Source of the DNA: Maritimibacter sp.
GTDB taxonomy: Bacteria; Pseudomonadota; Alphaproteobacteria; Rhodobacterales; Rhodobacteraceae
Direction: 5' to 3'
Length of the DNA: 64,000 bases
Assembly (NCBI GenBank): GCA_017792445.1
Contig: CP051232.1
Coordinates: 744,001-808,000 of the forward strand
Positions 1 to 8,751 of this stretch are shown piece by piece (within the stretch, counting starts at the first letter, position 1; each line of letters begins with the position of its first letter). The notes below the pieces were generated by a model that saw nothing but the letters and a program-made list of their open reading frames with translations, was not told the DNA's origin and did not search any database. Made by a program: the position numbers and the translations under genes.

Positions 1-40
1 ACGGGTCAGAAGATCCTCTGATCCAGTCGATCCAGATGCA

Positions 41-70
41 AAAGGCCGCCGGACATCCCGGCGGCCTTTT
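41..70. terminator. Probable bidirectional terminator
   Basis: A 12-bp perfect stem, AAAGGCCGCCGG at 41-52 and its complement at 58-69, closes a 5-base loop. A T run follows on the + strand and an A run precedes it, so it could end both the leftward gene stopping at 95 and any rightward gene entering from the left. Bases 1-40 hold no gene I can recognise. Confidence 0.8.
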
Positions 71-94
71 TCGTGGCGCATCTCGCGACCAAGG

Positions 95-1321
95 TCAGAA
101 CTTCGGCCGCCCGAACTTCCAGTCGGGCCAGTGCTTGCGCATCTCGGTCGCGTCGTCGCGGGTGCGATACTCCAGCGCCTCGAAATTCGCGTTCAGCCGT
201 TTCAGTTCAGCCCGGTCCAGCGTGACGCCCAGCCCCGGCCCCTCCGGCACCTTTACAGCCCCGTCCACGATGGGCAGCTTGCCGCCCTCGATCACCTCGT
301 CGGTCTGCCACGGCTGGTGCGTGTCGCAGTCGTAGGTCAGGTTCGGCGTCGCCGCCGCAAGATGCGTCATCGCCGCCAGAGAGATGCCAAGGTGCGAGTT
401 CGAGTGCATCGACAGGCCCAGCCCCCAGATCCGGCAGATCTCGGCCAAGTCGCGGCTGGCCTTCAGCCCGCCCCAATAGTGGTGATCCGACAGAATCACG
501 CGGAAGGCATCGTGTTTCATGTTGGGCGGCAGGTGGGACGGCTCGACGACATACATGTTTGTGGCCAACGGCACGTCGGTCGCCGCCTGAATCACCGCGT
601 TGCCGTCGATGCCCTTCGTCGGGTCTTCCAGATATTCCACCAGCCCTTCCAGCCGGGGCAGCAGGTCCAGCACCGTGTGGACATGCCAGCCGCCGTTCGG
701 GTCGATCCGCAGCGGCGCGTCGGGGAAGGCGTCGCGCAACGCCTCGAGCCCCGCGATCTCGGCCAGCGGTTCCAGCACGCCGGCCTTCAGCTTGATCGCC
801 TTGAACCCGTAGGCGGCGACCAGGCTTCGGGCCTCGTCGACCAGTTGTTCGGGTGACAGAACCTCGCCCCAGTCGTCAGGCTGTTCGTTCGCGTGGCCTG
901 CGAACTTGTAGAACAGATAGGCCGAGAACGGCACCGACGGACGCACCTGCCCGCCCAGCAGATCCACCACGCGCTGCCCCGTCGCCTTGCCCAGCGCGTC
1001 CCACATCGCAACCTCGACCGCACCGCCAACCCGTAGACGCAGACGCGTCGGGGCATCGGGCAGCGCATGGGCGGTCCGCGCCCACAGTCCGTTCAGGTCG
1101 GTAACGGCCAGTCCCCGGCAACCAGGAGCAAGCGCGGCCAGCCCGGCCAGCACATCCTCGGTGCCGTAGCTTTCGCCAAGACCGATGACGCCGTCTTCTG
1201 TCTCGACCTCGATCACCGAGCGCAGGGCAAAGGGCTGGTGGCAGCCCGAGTTGTTCAGCAACGGCGGGTCGTAAAAGGCGATCGGCGTCACGCGGATGTC
1301 GGCGATTCGAAGGTCGGTCAT
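95..1321 (-). CDS. Glucarate dehydratase-like enolase-superfamily enzyme
   Basis: This 408-residue cytoplasmic protein belongs to the mandelate racemase / muconate lactonizing part of the enolase superfamily. It resembles glucarate dehydratase (GudD), which removes water from glucarate or related aldarates. Visible active-site features are KLK at 177-179, the metal ligands Asp207, Glu232 and Asn255 (an Asn in the third position is typical of GudD), the Asp279/His306 pair inside a HSNSH motif, and N-terminal Asn23 and His28 matching GudD substrate-binding residues. It is shorter than E. coli GudD (about 446), so it is GudD-related rather than a certain orthologue. The start is the ATG at 1321 where homology begins; the open frame runs further upstream without homology. 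It is the last gene of the leftward operon, 44 bases after the preceding enzyme. The expected product would need a 5-keto-4-deoxyglucarate dehydratase, which is not in the window. Confidence 0.82.
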   Translation of the reverse strand: MTDLRIADIRVTPIAFYDPPLLNNSGCHQPFALRSVIEVETEDGVIGLGESYGTEDVLAGLAALAPGCRGLAVTDLNGLWARTAHALPDAPTRLRLRVGGAVEVAMWDALGKATGQRVVDLLGGQVRPSVPFSAYLFYKFAGHANEQPDDWGEVLSPEQLVDEARSLVAAYGFKAIKLKAGVLEPLAEIAGLEALRDAFPDAPLRIDPNGGWHVHTVLDLLPRLEGLVEYLEDPTKGIDGNAVIQAATDVPLATNMYVVEPSHLPPNMKHDAFRVILSDHHYWGGLKASRDLAEICRIWGLGLSMHSNSHLGISLAAMTHLAAATPNLTYDCDTHQPWQTDEVIEGGKLPIVDGAVKVPEGPGLGVTLDRAELKRLNANFEALEYRTRDDATEMRKHWPDWKFGRPKF

Positions 1322-1365
1322 CTCAAGTCCTCTGTTGCAGCGCGGAACCGCGCCAGCGCCACGTC

Positions 1366-2517
1366 CTACGTGTTCACCTTGTTCGCCTCGATGTAATCCA
1401 TGTTCAGATCCTGCCCGAGCCCCGGCTCGTCGCGGCCATGAACGTAGCCGTCGGCATCCATCTCGTCGTCGATCCGGTTCTGGTATTCCTTGGGCTCGTC
1501 GTAGTCGATGAACGGATGCAGCAGCCCGCGCTCGTAGAAGGACGTGTTCGGGATCGCCAGCGCCACGGCAAGGTTGCCCGCCCCGGTGCCGTGCATCTCG
1601 CAGGACATGTGGAAGCACTCCGCCATGTTGGCGCATTTCATCGCCGGAGAGATGCCACCCACGTCCCAGACGCCGGACCGGACAAGGTCGCAGGCGTCGT
1701 GCTTGACCCACTCGCCGCGGGTCCAGTGCTTGCCGGTCATCGTCTCGGGGCCAAGGATGTTCAGCCGCGAGTTCGACGTCAGCCACTTGTAAGAGGACAT
1801 CGACGCCTCTTCCATCGGCTCTTCCATCCAGCGGTAGTCGAGGTCCGCCAGCTTCTCGGCCAGCCACAGCACGTCGGTGCGTGAATAGAAGTGATGCGGA
1901 TCCAGCATCAGCGGAAAGTCCGGCCCCACCACCTCGCGCACGGCGGCGCAGGCCTTGTAGTCCATCCGCACGTCGGGTGCGCCGGGAACCGGCGGCATCC
2001 AGCCATGCAGCTTGATCGCCTTGTAGCCGCGCTTGACCATCCACTCGGCGAAGTTCGCGTAATCCTCGGGCGTCGCCAGCCCGTTTTCCAGATCGTCACC
2101 GCACATCGTCGAGCCATAGGCGAGGATCTTCGGGCGATACCCGCCCAGCATCTTCCAGACCGGCATGCCCGCCGCCTTGCCCTTGAGGTCCCAAAGCGCA
2201 AGATCCACCGCCGCCAGCGCGCGGTCGGTCAACTCGCCCCCGGACAGGCGCTGCCACTTGTAGACCCCGTACCACAGCTTCTCGGTCGCCAGAGGGTCCT
2301 TGCCGATCAGGTTGGGGCGGACGAACCGCTCTAGCAGGTACTCGCGCACATCGCCGCCCCGGCAGGCGACCATGCCCTGTGTGCCGTCATCGCAGGTGAT
2401 GACCAGAAGCGAACTGGTGGTCTGGCTGACCGGGCCGGGGTGGCCGTGACCGTCGCTGTCGCGGACGGTATTGGTGGAATGGCGAAAGGTGATCGCCTCG
2501 ACGGTTTCGATCTTCAT
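1366..2517 (-). CDS. Enolase-superfamily sugar-acid dehydratase, substrate unknown
   Basis: A 383-residue mandelate racemase/muconate lactonizing enzyme with an N-terminal capping domain and a C-terminal barrel. Metal ligands are the acidic residues in MLDPHH, WMEEP and GPET. The acid/base dyad is the Asp of VWDVGG and the His of EMHGTGAG. The second-strand motif reads KLH instead of the usual KxK, and an extra DPHHF motif follows, so it falls outside the glucarate and galactonate types beside it. Sugar-acid dehydration is the likely role; I cannot assign a substrate. The start overlaps the stop of the upstream hydrolase by one base (TGATG), so the two are probably translationally coupled. 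It lies in the same leftward operon as the Dpp-type transporter and the GudD-like gene. Confidence 0.82.
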   Translation of the reverse strand: MKIETVEAITFRHSTNTVRDSDGHGHPGPVSQTTSSLLVITCDDGTQGMVACRGGDVREYLLERFVRPNLIGKDPLATEKLWYGVYKWQRLSGGELTDRALAAVDLALWDLKGKAAGMPVWKMLGGYRPKILAYGSTMCGDDLENGLATPEDYANFAEWMVKRGYKAIKLHGWMPPVPGAPDVRMDYKACAAVREVVGPDFPLMLDPHHFYSRTDVLWLAEKLADLDYRWMEEPMEEASMSSYKWLTSNSRLNILGPETMTGKHWTRGEWVKHDACDLVRSGVWDVGGISPAMKCANMAECFHMSCEMHGTGAGNLAVALAIPNTSFYERGLLHPFIDYDEPKEYQNRIDDEMDADGYVHGRDEPGLGQDLNMDYIEANKVNT

Positions 2518-3422
2518 CAGGTGTGGTCCCCGGACAGGCGTTGCAGGAAATCGGCCCCGCGCGACAGGCAGGCGCGGGCGGCGGGCAAATGGCGCCCGCG
2601 GTTGATGAAGCCGTGGGTTACCCCCGGCTCCTGGTGGTAATCGGTGTCGACGCCCGCCTTGCGCAGCGCCTCGGCCATGTCGGCGCTTTCGTCGGCCAGA
2701 ACGTCAAGTTCGGCGGCAATCAGGCAGGCGGGCGGAAGCGTGGACAGGTCGGTGGAATGCAGCGGCACGACCAGCGGCTCGTTGCCCGCGTCTGGCGCGT
2801 ACATCGAGAACAGCTCTTGCATCCGCGCGGCGCTCAGCCCCGGACCCTCGCCGAACCGGCGATAGCTGTCGCGGCCGAAATCGCGGTCGTACACGCCGTA
2901 GATCAGCAGCAGCCCGACCGTGGCGCCGGGACGCGACAGCGCACAGGCCAGCGCAAGGTTGGCTCCTGCCGACGCGCCGCCAATCGCGATCCGCGCCGGA
3001 TCCAGCCCAAGCGAGGCGGCATTGTCGGCCAGCCACGCCAAGGCCGCCTGCGCGTCGTTCAGACCCGCCGGATAGGGGTCGGCGGGCGCCAGCCGGTAGC
3101 TTACGGACATCACGGCCCAACCGCTTTCAGCGGCAAGCGCGCGGCAGGCTGCCTCGTTCAACGCGATGCTGCCCCCGGTCCAGCCGCCCCCGTGCAGGTA
3201 CAGCAGCACCGGCGCCGTCGCCACGTCCGAGCCCCGGTACAGCCGCGCCGCCTGTGTCTGCCCGGCGGCGCCGGGATAGGTCAGGTCCTCGACCGCAGCG
3301 ACGCCGGGCGCACCCTCGGCCCAGTACGCCGCCGTCGCATCGGGGTCGTTCAGCGCCTTCAGCCGCGTTTCCTCTGCCAGCGTCGCGGCCATGCCGGGCG
3401 CCAGCGCCATCTGTTCCGTCAT
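2517..3422 (-). CDS. HSL-family alpha/beta hydrolase (esterase)
   Basis: A 301-residue alpha/beta hydrolase of the hormone-sensitive lipase type. It shows the oxyanion-hole motif HGGG at 77-80, the nucleophile Ser151 in GGASAG (family consensus GDSAG), a likely Asp in ELDVLADES and the catalytic His in VTHGF. No signal peptide is visible, so it should act on an imported ester in the cytoplasm. The start overlaps the upstream dehydratase stop as ATGA, and its own stop overlaps the next start. Between two sugar-acid dehydratases it probably removes an acyl or alkyl ester, or opens a lactone, before dehydration; this is inferred from context. The second nucleophile-elbow residue is Gly rather than Asp, a common variation. 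Confidence 0.85.
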   Translation of the reverse strand: MTEQMALAPGMAATLAEETRLKALNDPDATAAYWAEGAPGVAAVEDLTYPGAAGQTQAARLYRGSDVATAPVLLYLHGGGWTGGSIALNEAACRALAAESGWAVMSVSYRLAPADPYPAGLNDAQAALAWLADNAASLGLDPARIAIGGASAGANLALACALSRPGATVGLLLIYGVYDRDFGRDSYRRFGEGPGLSAARMQELFSMYAPDAGNEPLVVPLHSTDLSTLPPACLIAAELDVLADESADMAEALRKAGVDTDYHQEPGVTHGFINRGRHLPAARACLSRGADFLQRLSGDHT

Positions 3423-4621
3423 GCGCGAAGGCTCCTTGCCCGGCCCCGCCGGGTCTGTACATGCACCGCCTCGGCGGCCGTGCCGGGCACATAGGCGCGA
3501 CCGTTGTCCGCCGGCGCCTTCGCCACGTTGCGGATCACGGGGTATTTCGCGATCTCGTCCTTGACCAGTTCGACCCCCAGCCCCGGCGCGGTCGGGATCG
3601 GCAGGCAGCCATCCTCGACCTTCAGGACAGGCGTCACCACGTCGTAGCGACCCTCCCAGTCGAACTCGATGCGTTCCAGCAGCAGCGCATTCGGCACCGT
3701 GGCCATGATGTGCAACGCCGCGAACTCCGCCACCGGCCCCAACGAGCCGGAGTGCGGCGCAAGCATGATGCCGTGCGGCTCTGCCATGGCGGCGATCTTG
3801 CGCATCTGGGTGATGCCGCCGCCCCGCCCGGTGTCGGGCTGAACCACGTCGACAAGGTCGCGCTCGATATAGGGCCGCAAGCCGTGGACCGTGCCGACCC
3901 GCTCTCCCGCCGCGAGAGGCACCGCCACGTGGTCCCGCAGACGTGCCAGCATGTCCAGGTTATCGGGCGGCACCGGATCCTCGTAGAACAGAAGATCGAA
4001 CGCCTCCAGTTCACGCCCCACAAGGATCGCGTCCGAGACATTCATCCACGACGGCCCGTGCGCGTCGACAGCGATGTCCATCTCCGGCCCCACCGTGTCG
4101 CGCAGCATCGCGATGCGATCGAAATCGACGATGCCGGTGAACGGCGTCTTCAGCGCGGTATAGCCCATGCCCTTCAGCGCCAGCGCCTCGTCGGCGGTAT
4201 GGGCGTGGCCATAGACCGGGATACGCTCGCGGATCGCGCCGCCCAGCAGCTGCCAGACCGGCGCGCCCAGCGCCTTGCCCTTGATGTCCCACAGCGCCAT
4301 CTCGATCCCGGACAAAGCGCCCGAGCCGACCGTACCGGTCAGCCCGTGCCCCATCATCGCGCGGTACAGCACGCCCCACAGCCGGTCGATCGACGAAGGG
4401 TCCTCGCCCACCATCACCGTGGCGAGGTCACGCACCGCGGTTTCGACCACCCGCGGCCAGCCGGAGCATTCGCCGACGCCGGTGATCCCCTCGTCGGTCT
4501 CAATCTCGACGAACAGCCAGCAGCGCGAGCCGCGAAAGTCCGCGTCCGCCCCCATGGCGCGCGTCAGGTCGGGCCGTGCGCCCGCCTGCATCAGGTAGGT
4601 GTTGACCCCGGTGATTTTCAT
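3419..4621 (-). CDS. Enolase-superfamily dehydratase of galactonate-dehydratase type
   Basis: A 400-residue mandelate racemase/muconate lactonizing family protein. The metal ligands are the acidic residues of VDAHG, FYEDP and AGERVG. The Asp of QPDTGRGGG and the His of APHSGSLGP complete the barrel active site. The second-strand motif is LKTPF, so the second Lys of the classical KxK is Pro. The layout (DAH, then ED, then ER, then APH) resembles galactonate/gluconate dehydratases rather than glucarate dehydratase. The C-terminus carries a short Arg-rich tail (TRRGRARSLRA) past the barrel. ATGA overlaps link it to the ATPase gene upstream and the esterase downstream. Substrate is unassigned; an aldonate is the best guess. 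Confidence 0.82.
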   Translation of the reverse strand: MKITGVNTYLMQAGARPDLTRAMGADADFRGSRCWLFVEIETDEGITGVGECSGWPRVVETAVRDLATVMVGEDPSSIDRLWGVLYRAMMGHGLTGTVGSGALSGIEMALWDIKGKALGAPVWQLLGGAIRERIPVYGHAHTADEALALKGMGYTALKTPFTGIVDFDRIAMLRDTVGPEMDIAVDAHGPSWMNVSDAILVGRELEAFDLLFYEDPVPPDNLDMLARLRDHVAVPLAAGERVGTVHGLRPYIERDLVDVVQPDTGRGGGITQMRKIAAMAEPHGIMLAPHSGSLGPVAEFAALHIMATVPNALLLERIEFDWEGRYDVVTPVLKVEDGCLPIPTAPGLGVELVKDEIAKYPVIRNVAKAPADNGRAYVPGTAAEAVHVQTRRGRARSLRA

Positions 4622-6300
4622 GCCGTCTCCACGTAGCGATGCCGCTGCCGTGTGCCGCGCTGCGACGGGTCCGAGATCGGAACCGAGGACAGCAGCGCCT
4701 TGGTGTAGGGATGCTGCGGGTCGGTGATGATCTGCTCGGTCTCTCCGATCTCGACGATCTTGCCGCGGTACATCACCGCGACGCGGTCGCAGAAGTACCG
4801 GATCACCGCCATGTCGTGACTGATGAAGATGAAAGACAGCCCCATCTCGGCCTGCAGCTTCAACAACAGGTCCAGCACCTGCGTCCGGATCGACACGTCC
4901 AGCGCGCTGGTCGGCTCGTCCGCGATCACCAGCTTCGGTTCCAGCGCGATGGCCCGCGCCACCACGATGCGCTGGCGCTGGCCGCCGCTGAACGCGTGCG
5001 GATAGCGCTCCATCATCCCGGGGTCGAGCCCCACCTCGGTCAACAGCTTCGCGACCCGCTCGTCCAGTTCCTTGCCCTGCGCGATGCCGTTGACGATCAG
5101 CGGCTCCGCGATCAGCTGCTTCACGGTCATCCGCGGGTTCAGGCTGGCGAACGGGTCCTGAAAGATCATCCGGATCTGCTGCCGCGTATCGCGCAGTTCC
5201 TCCTTCCCGGCGGTGACAAGGTCGCGCCCTGCGTAATCCACCGACCCGGCCTGCGGATCGTAGACCCGCGCGATGCAGCGCCCGACCGTCGTCTTGCCCG
5301 AGCCGCTTTCGCCGACGATCCCCAGCGCCTCGCCCTTCCTGAGGTCAAAGCTAATCCCGTCGACCGCGCGGGTCACATCCGTCACCCGCTGCAAGAAACC
5401 CTCGCGCTTCTCGAAATGCAGCTGCAGGTCGCGCACCTTCAGGATATCCGGCGCATCCTCCGCGGGCCGGACCTTGGCGGTCGCGGGCTCCTCCAGCCGC
5501 CGCACCGCGCCCAGCAGCTTCTGCGTATACGGGTGCTCCGCGTGATAGAAGATCCGGTCCACGTCGCCCTTCTCGACCACGTGCCCCTTCTCCATCACCA
5601 CCACCTCGTCGGCGATCTCGGCCACCACCCCCATGTCGTGGGTAATGAACATGATCGCCATGCCGAGTTCTTCCTGCAGCCGCCGCATCAGGTCGAGGAT
5701 CTCGGCCTGCGTGGTGACGTCCAGCGCGGTGGTTGGCTCGTCCGCGATCAGCACCTCGGGCCGGCAGGCCAGCGCCATCGCGATCATCGCCCGCTGCCGC
5801 ATCCCGCCGGAGAACTCGAACGCATAGCGGTCCACCGCCTTTTCCGGGTTCGGGATCTCCACCTGCCGCAGGCTTTCGACCGCCATCGCCTTGGCGTCCT
5901 TCTTCGACACGTCGCGGTGCAGTCGGATCGCCTCGACGATCTGGCTGCCAATGGTATGCACCGGCGACAGCGAGGACATCGGCTCCTGAAAGATCATGCC
6001 GACGCGCCCTCCCCGGATCGCCCGGATCTCGCGGCCTCTCGGGTCTAGCGCGGTCAACTCGATGGTCTCGCCGCTCTCGGGGTTGAATAGAATCCGCCCG
6101 CCGTTGATGACGCCCGGGCGCGGTACCATGTTCAGGATCGTCCGCGCGGTGACCGACTTTCCCGACCCGCTTTCGCCAACGACGCAGGTGGTCTTGCCCC
6201 GGTGCAGGTCGAAGCTGATCCCGTGCAGCACGTCCAGCATCCCCTGCCGCACGTTGAACCCGACGTTCAGGTTCTCGATCTGGATGACAGGCCGGCTCAT
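4618..6300 (-). CDS. Fused double-ATPase subunit of a Dpp/Opp-type ABC transporter
   Basis: A 560-residue protein with two tandem ABC ATPase domains, equivalent to DppD plus DppF in one chain. The first has Walker A GESGSGKS at 42-49 and signature FSGGMRQR; the second has GESGSGKT and FSGGQRQR. Each domain ends in the oligopeptide-transporter C-terminal region (HPYTQKLL and HPYTKALL). It would power the two permeases encoded upstream. I chose the ATG at 6300 (MSRPVIQ); the frame is open for 27 more codons upstream, but that stretch is repeat-like sequence. The stop overlaps the next dehydratase start (ATGA). Family-5 transporters carry peptides, nickel or oligosaccharides; the neighbouring enzymes favour a sugar-derived substrate here. 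Confidence 0.93.
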   Translation of the reverse strand: MSRPVIQIENLNVGFNVRQGMLDVLHGISFDLHRGKTTCVVGESGSGKSVTARTILNMVPRPGVINGGRILFNPESGETIELTALDPRGREIRAIRGGRVGMIFQEPMSSLSPVHTIGSQIVEAIRLHRDVSKKDAKAMAVESLRQVEIPNPEKAVDRYAFEFSGGMRQRAMIAMALACRPEVLIADEPTTALDVTTQAEILDLMRRLQEELGMAIMFITHDMGVVAEIADEVVVMEKGHVVEKGDVDRIFYHAEHPYTQKLLGAVRRLEEPATAKVRPAEDAPDILKVRDLQLHFEKREGFLQRVTDVTRAVDGISFDLRKGEALGIVGESGSGKTTVGRCIARVYDPQAGSVDYAGRDLVTAGKEELRDTRQQIRMIFQDPFASLNPRMTVKQLIAEPLIVNGIAQGKELDERVAKLLTEVGLDPGMMERYPHAFSGGQRQRIVVARAIALEPKLVIADEPTSALDVSIRTQVLDLLLKLQAEMGLSFIFISHDMAVIRYFCDRVAVMYRGKIVEIGETEQIITDPQHPYTKALLSSVPISDPSQRGTRQRHRYVETA

Positions 6301-6316
6301 CGCGCGCCCCCTTCCT

Positions 6317-6369
6317 GCTTCTTCTCTTTCCAAATACCTCCGGGGAGCGCGAGGGGCGGCGCCCCTCGC
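6317..6369. repeat. Dispersed AAATACCTC repeat with hairpin, copy A
   Basis: The core holds GCTTCTTCTCTTTCC followed by AAATACCTCCGGGGA, and then a hairpin made of GCGAGGGGC (6349-6357) and its complement (6361-6369). Related copies occur at 16484-16563 and 53480-53537. It sits between the permease and ATPase genes of one operon, so the hairpin may tune mRNA stability or readthrough there. Confidence 0.75.
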
Positions 6370-6411
6370 TCCGACGCCCACGCCATTCGGATCGCCGGGC
6401 GGGCCGGCCGG

Positions 6412-7578
6412 TCAGTGACTGTAGGGATCTGCCGCATCGCGCATTCCGTCTCCGAGGAAGTTGAAGGCCAGCACCGCCACCACGACGAAGCCACCGGGGA
6501 TGAACAGCCAGGGCGCCTGGCTGATCGAGCGGATGTTCTGCGCCTCTTTCAGCAGGACCCCCCACGAGATCGCGGGCGGCTGCAGGCCGAGGCCGAGGAA
6601 CGACAACGAGGTTTCGGCAAGGATCATCAGCGGGATCGCCAGCGTCAGCGAGGCGATGATGTGCGAGGTCAGCGACGGCAGCATGTGCCGCACGATGATC
6701 CGCCGCTCGCTCGCGCCGTCGAGACGGGCGGCGATCACGAAATCCTCGTTCTTCATCGCAAGGAACCGGCCCCGCACCACGCGGCCCAGTTCGGTCCAGC
6801 CCACCAGTGAAACGATCAGAGTGATCACGAAATACTGCTGATAGACCGGCCATGACGGCGGCAGCGCCGCGGCCAGCGCCAGCCAGATCGGGATGGTCGG
6901 CAGCGACAGAACGAACTCGATCAGCCGCTGGATCACCGCGTCCACGCGACCGCCGTAATACCCCGACGCCCCGCCCAGCGCGATGCCCAGCACCATCGCG
7001 ATGGCCACGCCCACAAGGCCAATCGACATCGACACGCGGGTGCCATAGACGACCCGGCTGAACATGTCCCGGCCCAGCCGGTCGGCGCCGAAGATGTAGA
7101 AGTTGTCGCGCGGCTTCTCGGTCGCCAGCAGGTGAACGTCCCAGTCGAACAGCCCCCACATCCGGTATTCCTCGCCGCGCCCGAACAGCGTGAGATACGT
7201 CTTCTCGCCCGACGGCACGTATGTGATCGCCAGCGTCTCGGGGTCGCGCTCGCGGTCCATCTCCCAGACGTAGGGCTTGATCCGCCAGCCGTCGTCGCTG
7301 CGGTCGATGAAGTGGACCATCTGCGGCGGGTGGTAGACGCCGCGCCGGTTCTGCTGCGTGGGATCGTTCGGCGCCACGATCTCGCAGAACAGCGCGATCA
7401 GGTACATCAGGCCGATCACCCACAGCCCGATCATCGCCAGCTTGTGCCGCCGGAACGACCACCAGATCAGCTGCCACTGGCTTGCGATGGCGACATCGCG
7501 GCCGCGGTGGCCGGTCTCTGCTGCGATTTCCGCGGTGTCGGCGGCGGTCTCGCCCATGGCTTCGGTCGTGTCAGTCAT
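6412..7578 (-). CDS. DppC/OppC-type ABC transporter permease
   Basis: A 388-residue inner-membrane permease. After a 30-residue hydrophilic N-terminus comes the first membrane helix (MIGLWVIGLMYLIALF). A long periplasmic insert of roughly 100 residues (about 70-170) follows, then the GADRLGRDMFSR motif typical of DppC/OppC, and a five-helix permease core with the EAA-type loop (ARLDGASERRIIVRHMLP). The insert is longer than in E. coli DppC (about 300 residues in total). The gene overlaps the end of the upstream permease by 8 bases. It forms the membrane channel with that permease and is driven by the double ATPase encoded downstream. Confidence 0.93.
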   Translation of the reverse strand: MTDTTEAMGETAADTAEIAAETGHRGRDVAIASQWQLIWWSFRRHKLAMIGLWVIGLMYLIALFCEIVAPNDPTQQNRRGVYHPPQMVHFIDRSDDGWRIKPYVWEMDRERDPETLAITYVPSGEKTYLTLFGRGEEYRMWGLFDWDVHLLATEKPRDNFYIFGADRLGRDMFSRVVYGTRVSMSIGLVGVAIAMVLGIALGGASGYYGGRVDAVIQRLIEFVLSLPTIPIWLALAAALPPSWPVYQQYFVITLIVSLVGWTELGRVVRGRFLAMKNEDFVIAARLDGASERRIIVRHMLPSLTSHIIASLTLAIPLMILAETSLSFLGLGLQPPAISWGVLLKEAQNIRSISQAPWLFIPGGFVVVAVLAFNFLGDGMRDAADPYSH

Positions 7579-8557
7579 ATTTCACCCGCGGGTCCAGAAG
7601 GACGAGGAGGATGTCAGAGATCAGCATGCCCACCACCGTCAGCGACGACAGCAGCAGCACGAAGGCGCCGGCAAGGTACATGTCCTGCGCCAGCAGCGCC
7701 TGCAGCATCAGCGGTCCCGCCGTGGGCAGCGACAGCACGATGGCGGTGACGACCGCGCCCGAGACGAGGTTGGGCAGCACCCAGCCGATGGTCGAGATGA
7801 ACGGGTTCAGCGCGACGCGGACCGGGTATTTCATGATCAGCCAGAATTCGGACAGACCCTTGGCGCGCGCGGTGTCCACATAGGGACGGTGCAGTTCGTC
7901 CAACAGGTTGGCGCGCATGATGCGGATCAGCGAGGCGGTGGCCGAGGTGCCCAGAACGATCACCGGCAGCCAAAGATGCTGGATCAGGTCCCAGACCTTG
8001 GCCCAGCTCCACGGGGCGTTCTTGTATTCGTTCGAGAACAGGCCGCCGACGTCCGCGCCGAAGTGGACGACGCCGATGTACATCAGGATCAGCGCCAGCA
8101 GGAAATTCGGGGTCGCGAGGCCGATGAAGCCCAGCGTGGTGGCGACGTAGTCGCCGATGGAATACTTGCGAACGGCCGAGTAGACGCCGATCGGAAAGGC
8201 GACGGCCCAGGTGAACAACAGCGTCGCGAAAGACAGCGTGACCGTCAGCGCCATGCGGCCCCAGATCAGATCGCTGACCGGCTGCCGCCATTCGAACGAC
8301 ATGCCGAAATCGCCCTGCAGCAGGTTGCCGACCCAGCGGAAGTATTGGACGTACAGCGGTTTATCGAGCCCGAAGCGTTCGCGTAGGTTCTCGATCGACG
8401 CTTGATCCAGCACCTCGTTCGATTCACCCAGCTTGGCGATATAGGTCGTGAGATAGTCGCCCGGAGGCGCCTGGATCAGCAGGAACGCCACGATGGAGAC
8501 GGCGAAGAGAAACGGGATCATCCAGAAGATCCGCTTCAGGATATAGCGCAACAGCAT
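7571..8557 (-). CDS. DppB/OppB-type ABC transporter permease
   Basis: A 328-residue inner-membrane permease with the classic DppB start, a first helix after MLLRYILKRIFWM, and the RFGLDKPLYVQYFRW motif. GDFGMSF and the permease core with ARAKGLSEFW (EAA loop) follow. It has about six membrane helices. It follows the binding-protein gene after a 194-base gap filled with palindromic repeats, and its end overlaps the DppC-type gene by 8 bases. The three genes plus the ATPase make a complete importer. Confidence 0.93.
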   Translation of the reverse strand: MLLRYILKRIFWMIPFLFAVSIVAFLLIQAPPGDYLTTYIAKLGESNEVLDQASIENLRERFGLDKPLYVQYFRWVGNLLQGDFGMSFEWRQPVSDLIWGRMALTVTLSFATLLFTWAVAFPIGVYSAVRKYSIGDYVATTLGFIGLATPNFLLALILMYIGVVHFGADVGGLFSNEYKNAPWSWAKVWDLIQHLWLPVIVLGTSATASLIRIMRANLLDELHRPYVDTARAKGLSEFWLIMKYPVRVALNPFISTIGWVLPNLVSGAVVTAIVLSLPTAGPLMLQALLAQDMYLAGAFVLLLSSLTVVGMLISDILLVLLDPRVKYD

Positions 8558-8576
8558 GGCGTGGCTTTCTGCGGAT

Positions 8577-8735
8577 GGTGCGCGCAGGCGCGCACCCTAC
8601 GGACAGGAAGGGGTGGTGACACGCCCGGCTCGTATCGGTGCGCGCGGGGGCGCACCCTACGGGCAGGATGGGTGGACACGCGTGGCCGTACCCAGCGAAC
8701 CCCAACTCGTAGGGTGCGCGCTATGCGCGCACCCT
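8577..8735. repeat. Three REP-like palindromes between binding-protein and permease genes
   Basis: Two direct copies start at 8577 and 8637, exactly 60 bases apart; each is a GGTGCGC palindrome ending in GCGCACCCTACGG and CAGGA. A third, inverted copy at 8711-8735 has an 11-bp perfect stem, AGGGTGCGCGC / GCGCGCACCCT, with loop TAT. They fill the 194-base gap between the solute-binding protein stop and the permease start, where hairpins often protect the upstream mRNA so that the binding protein is made in excess. Confidence 0.85.
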
Positions 8736-8751
8736 TTGGAAGTTGTAAGAC

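Noticed and set aside
1-40. Tail of a rightward gene entering the window
   Set aside because: One frame ends in TGA at 19-21, but six codons are not enough to support a gene call.
5351-7477. A 708-codon open frame on the minus strand overlapping the ATPase and permease genes
   Set aside because: Its translation is Arg/Gly/Asp-rich nonsense typical of an alternative frame in high-GC DNA, while the other frames give clear ABC transporter domains.
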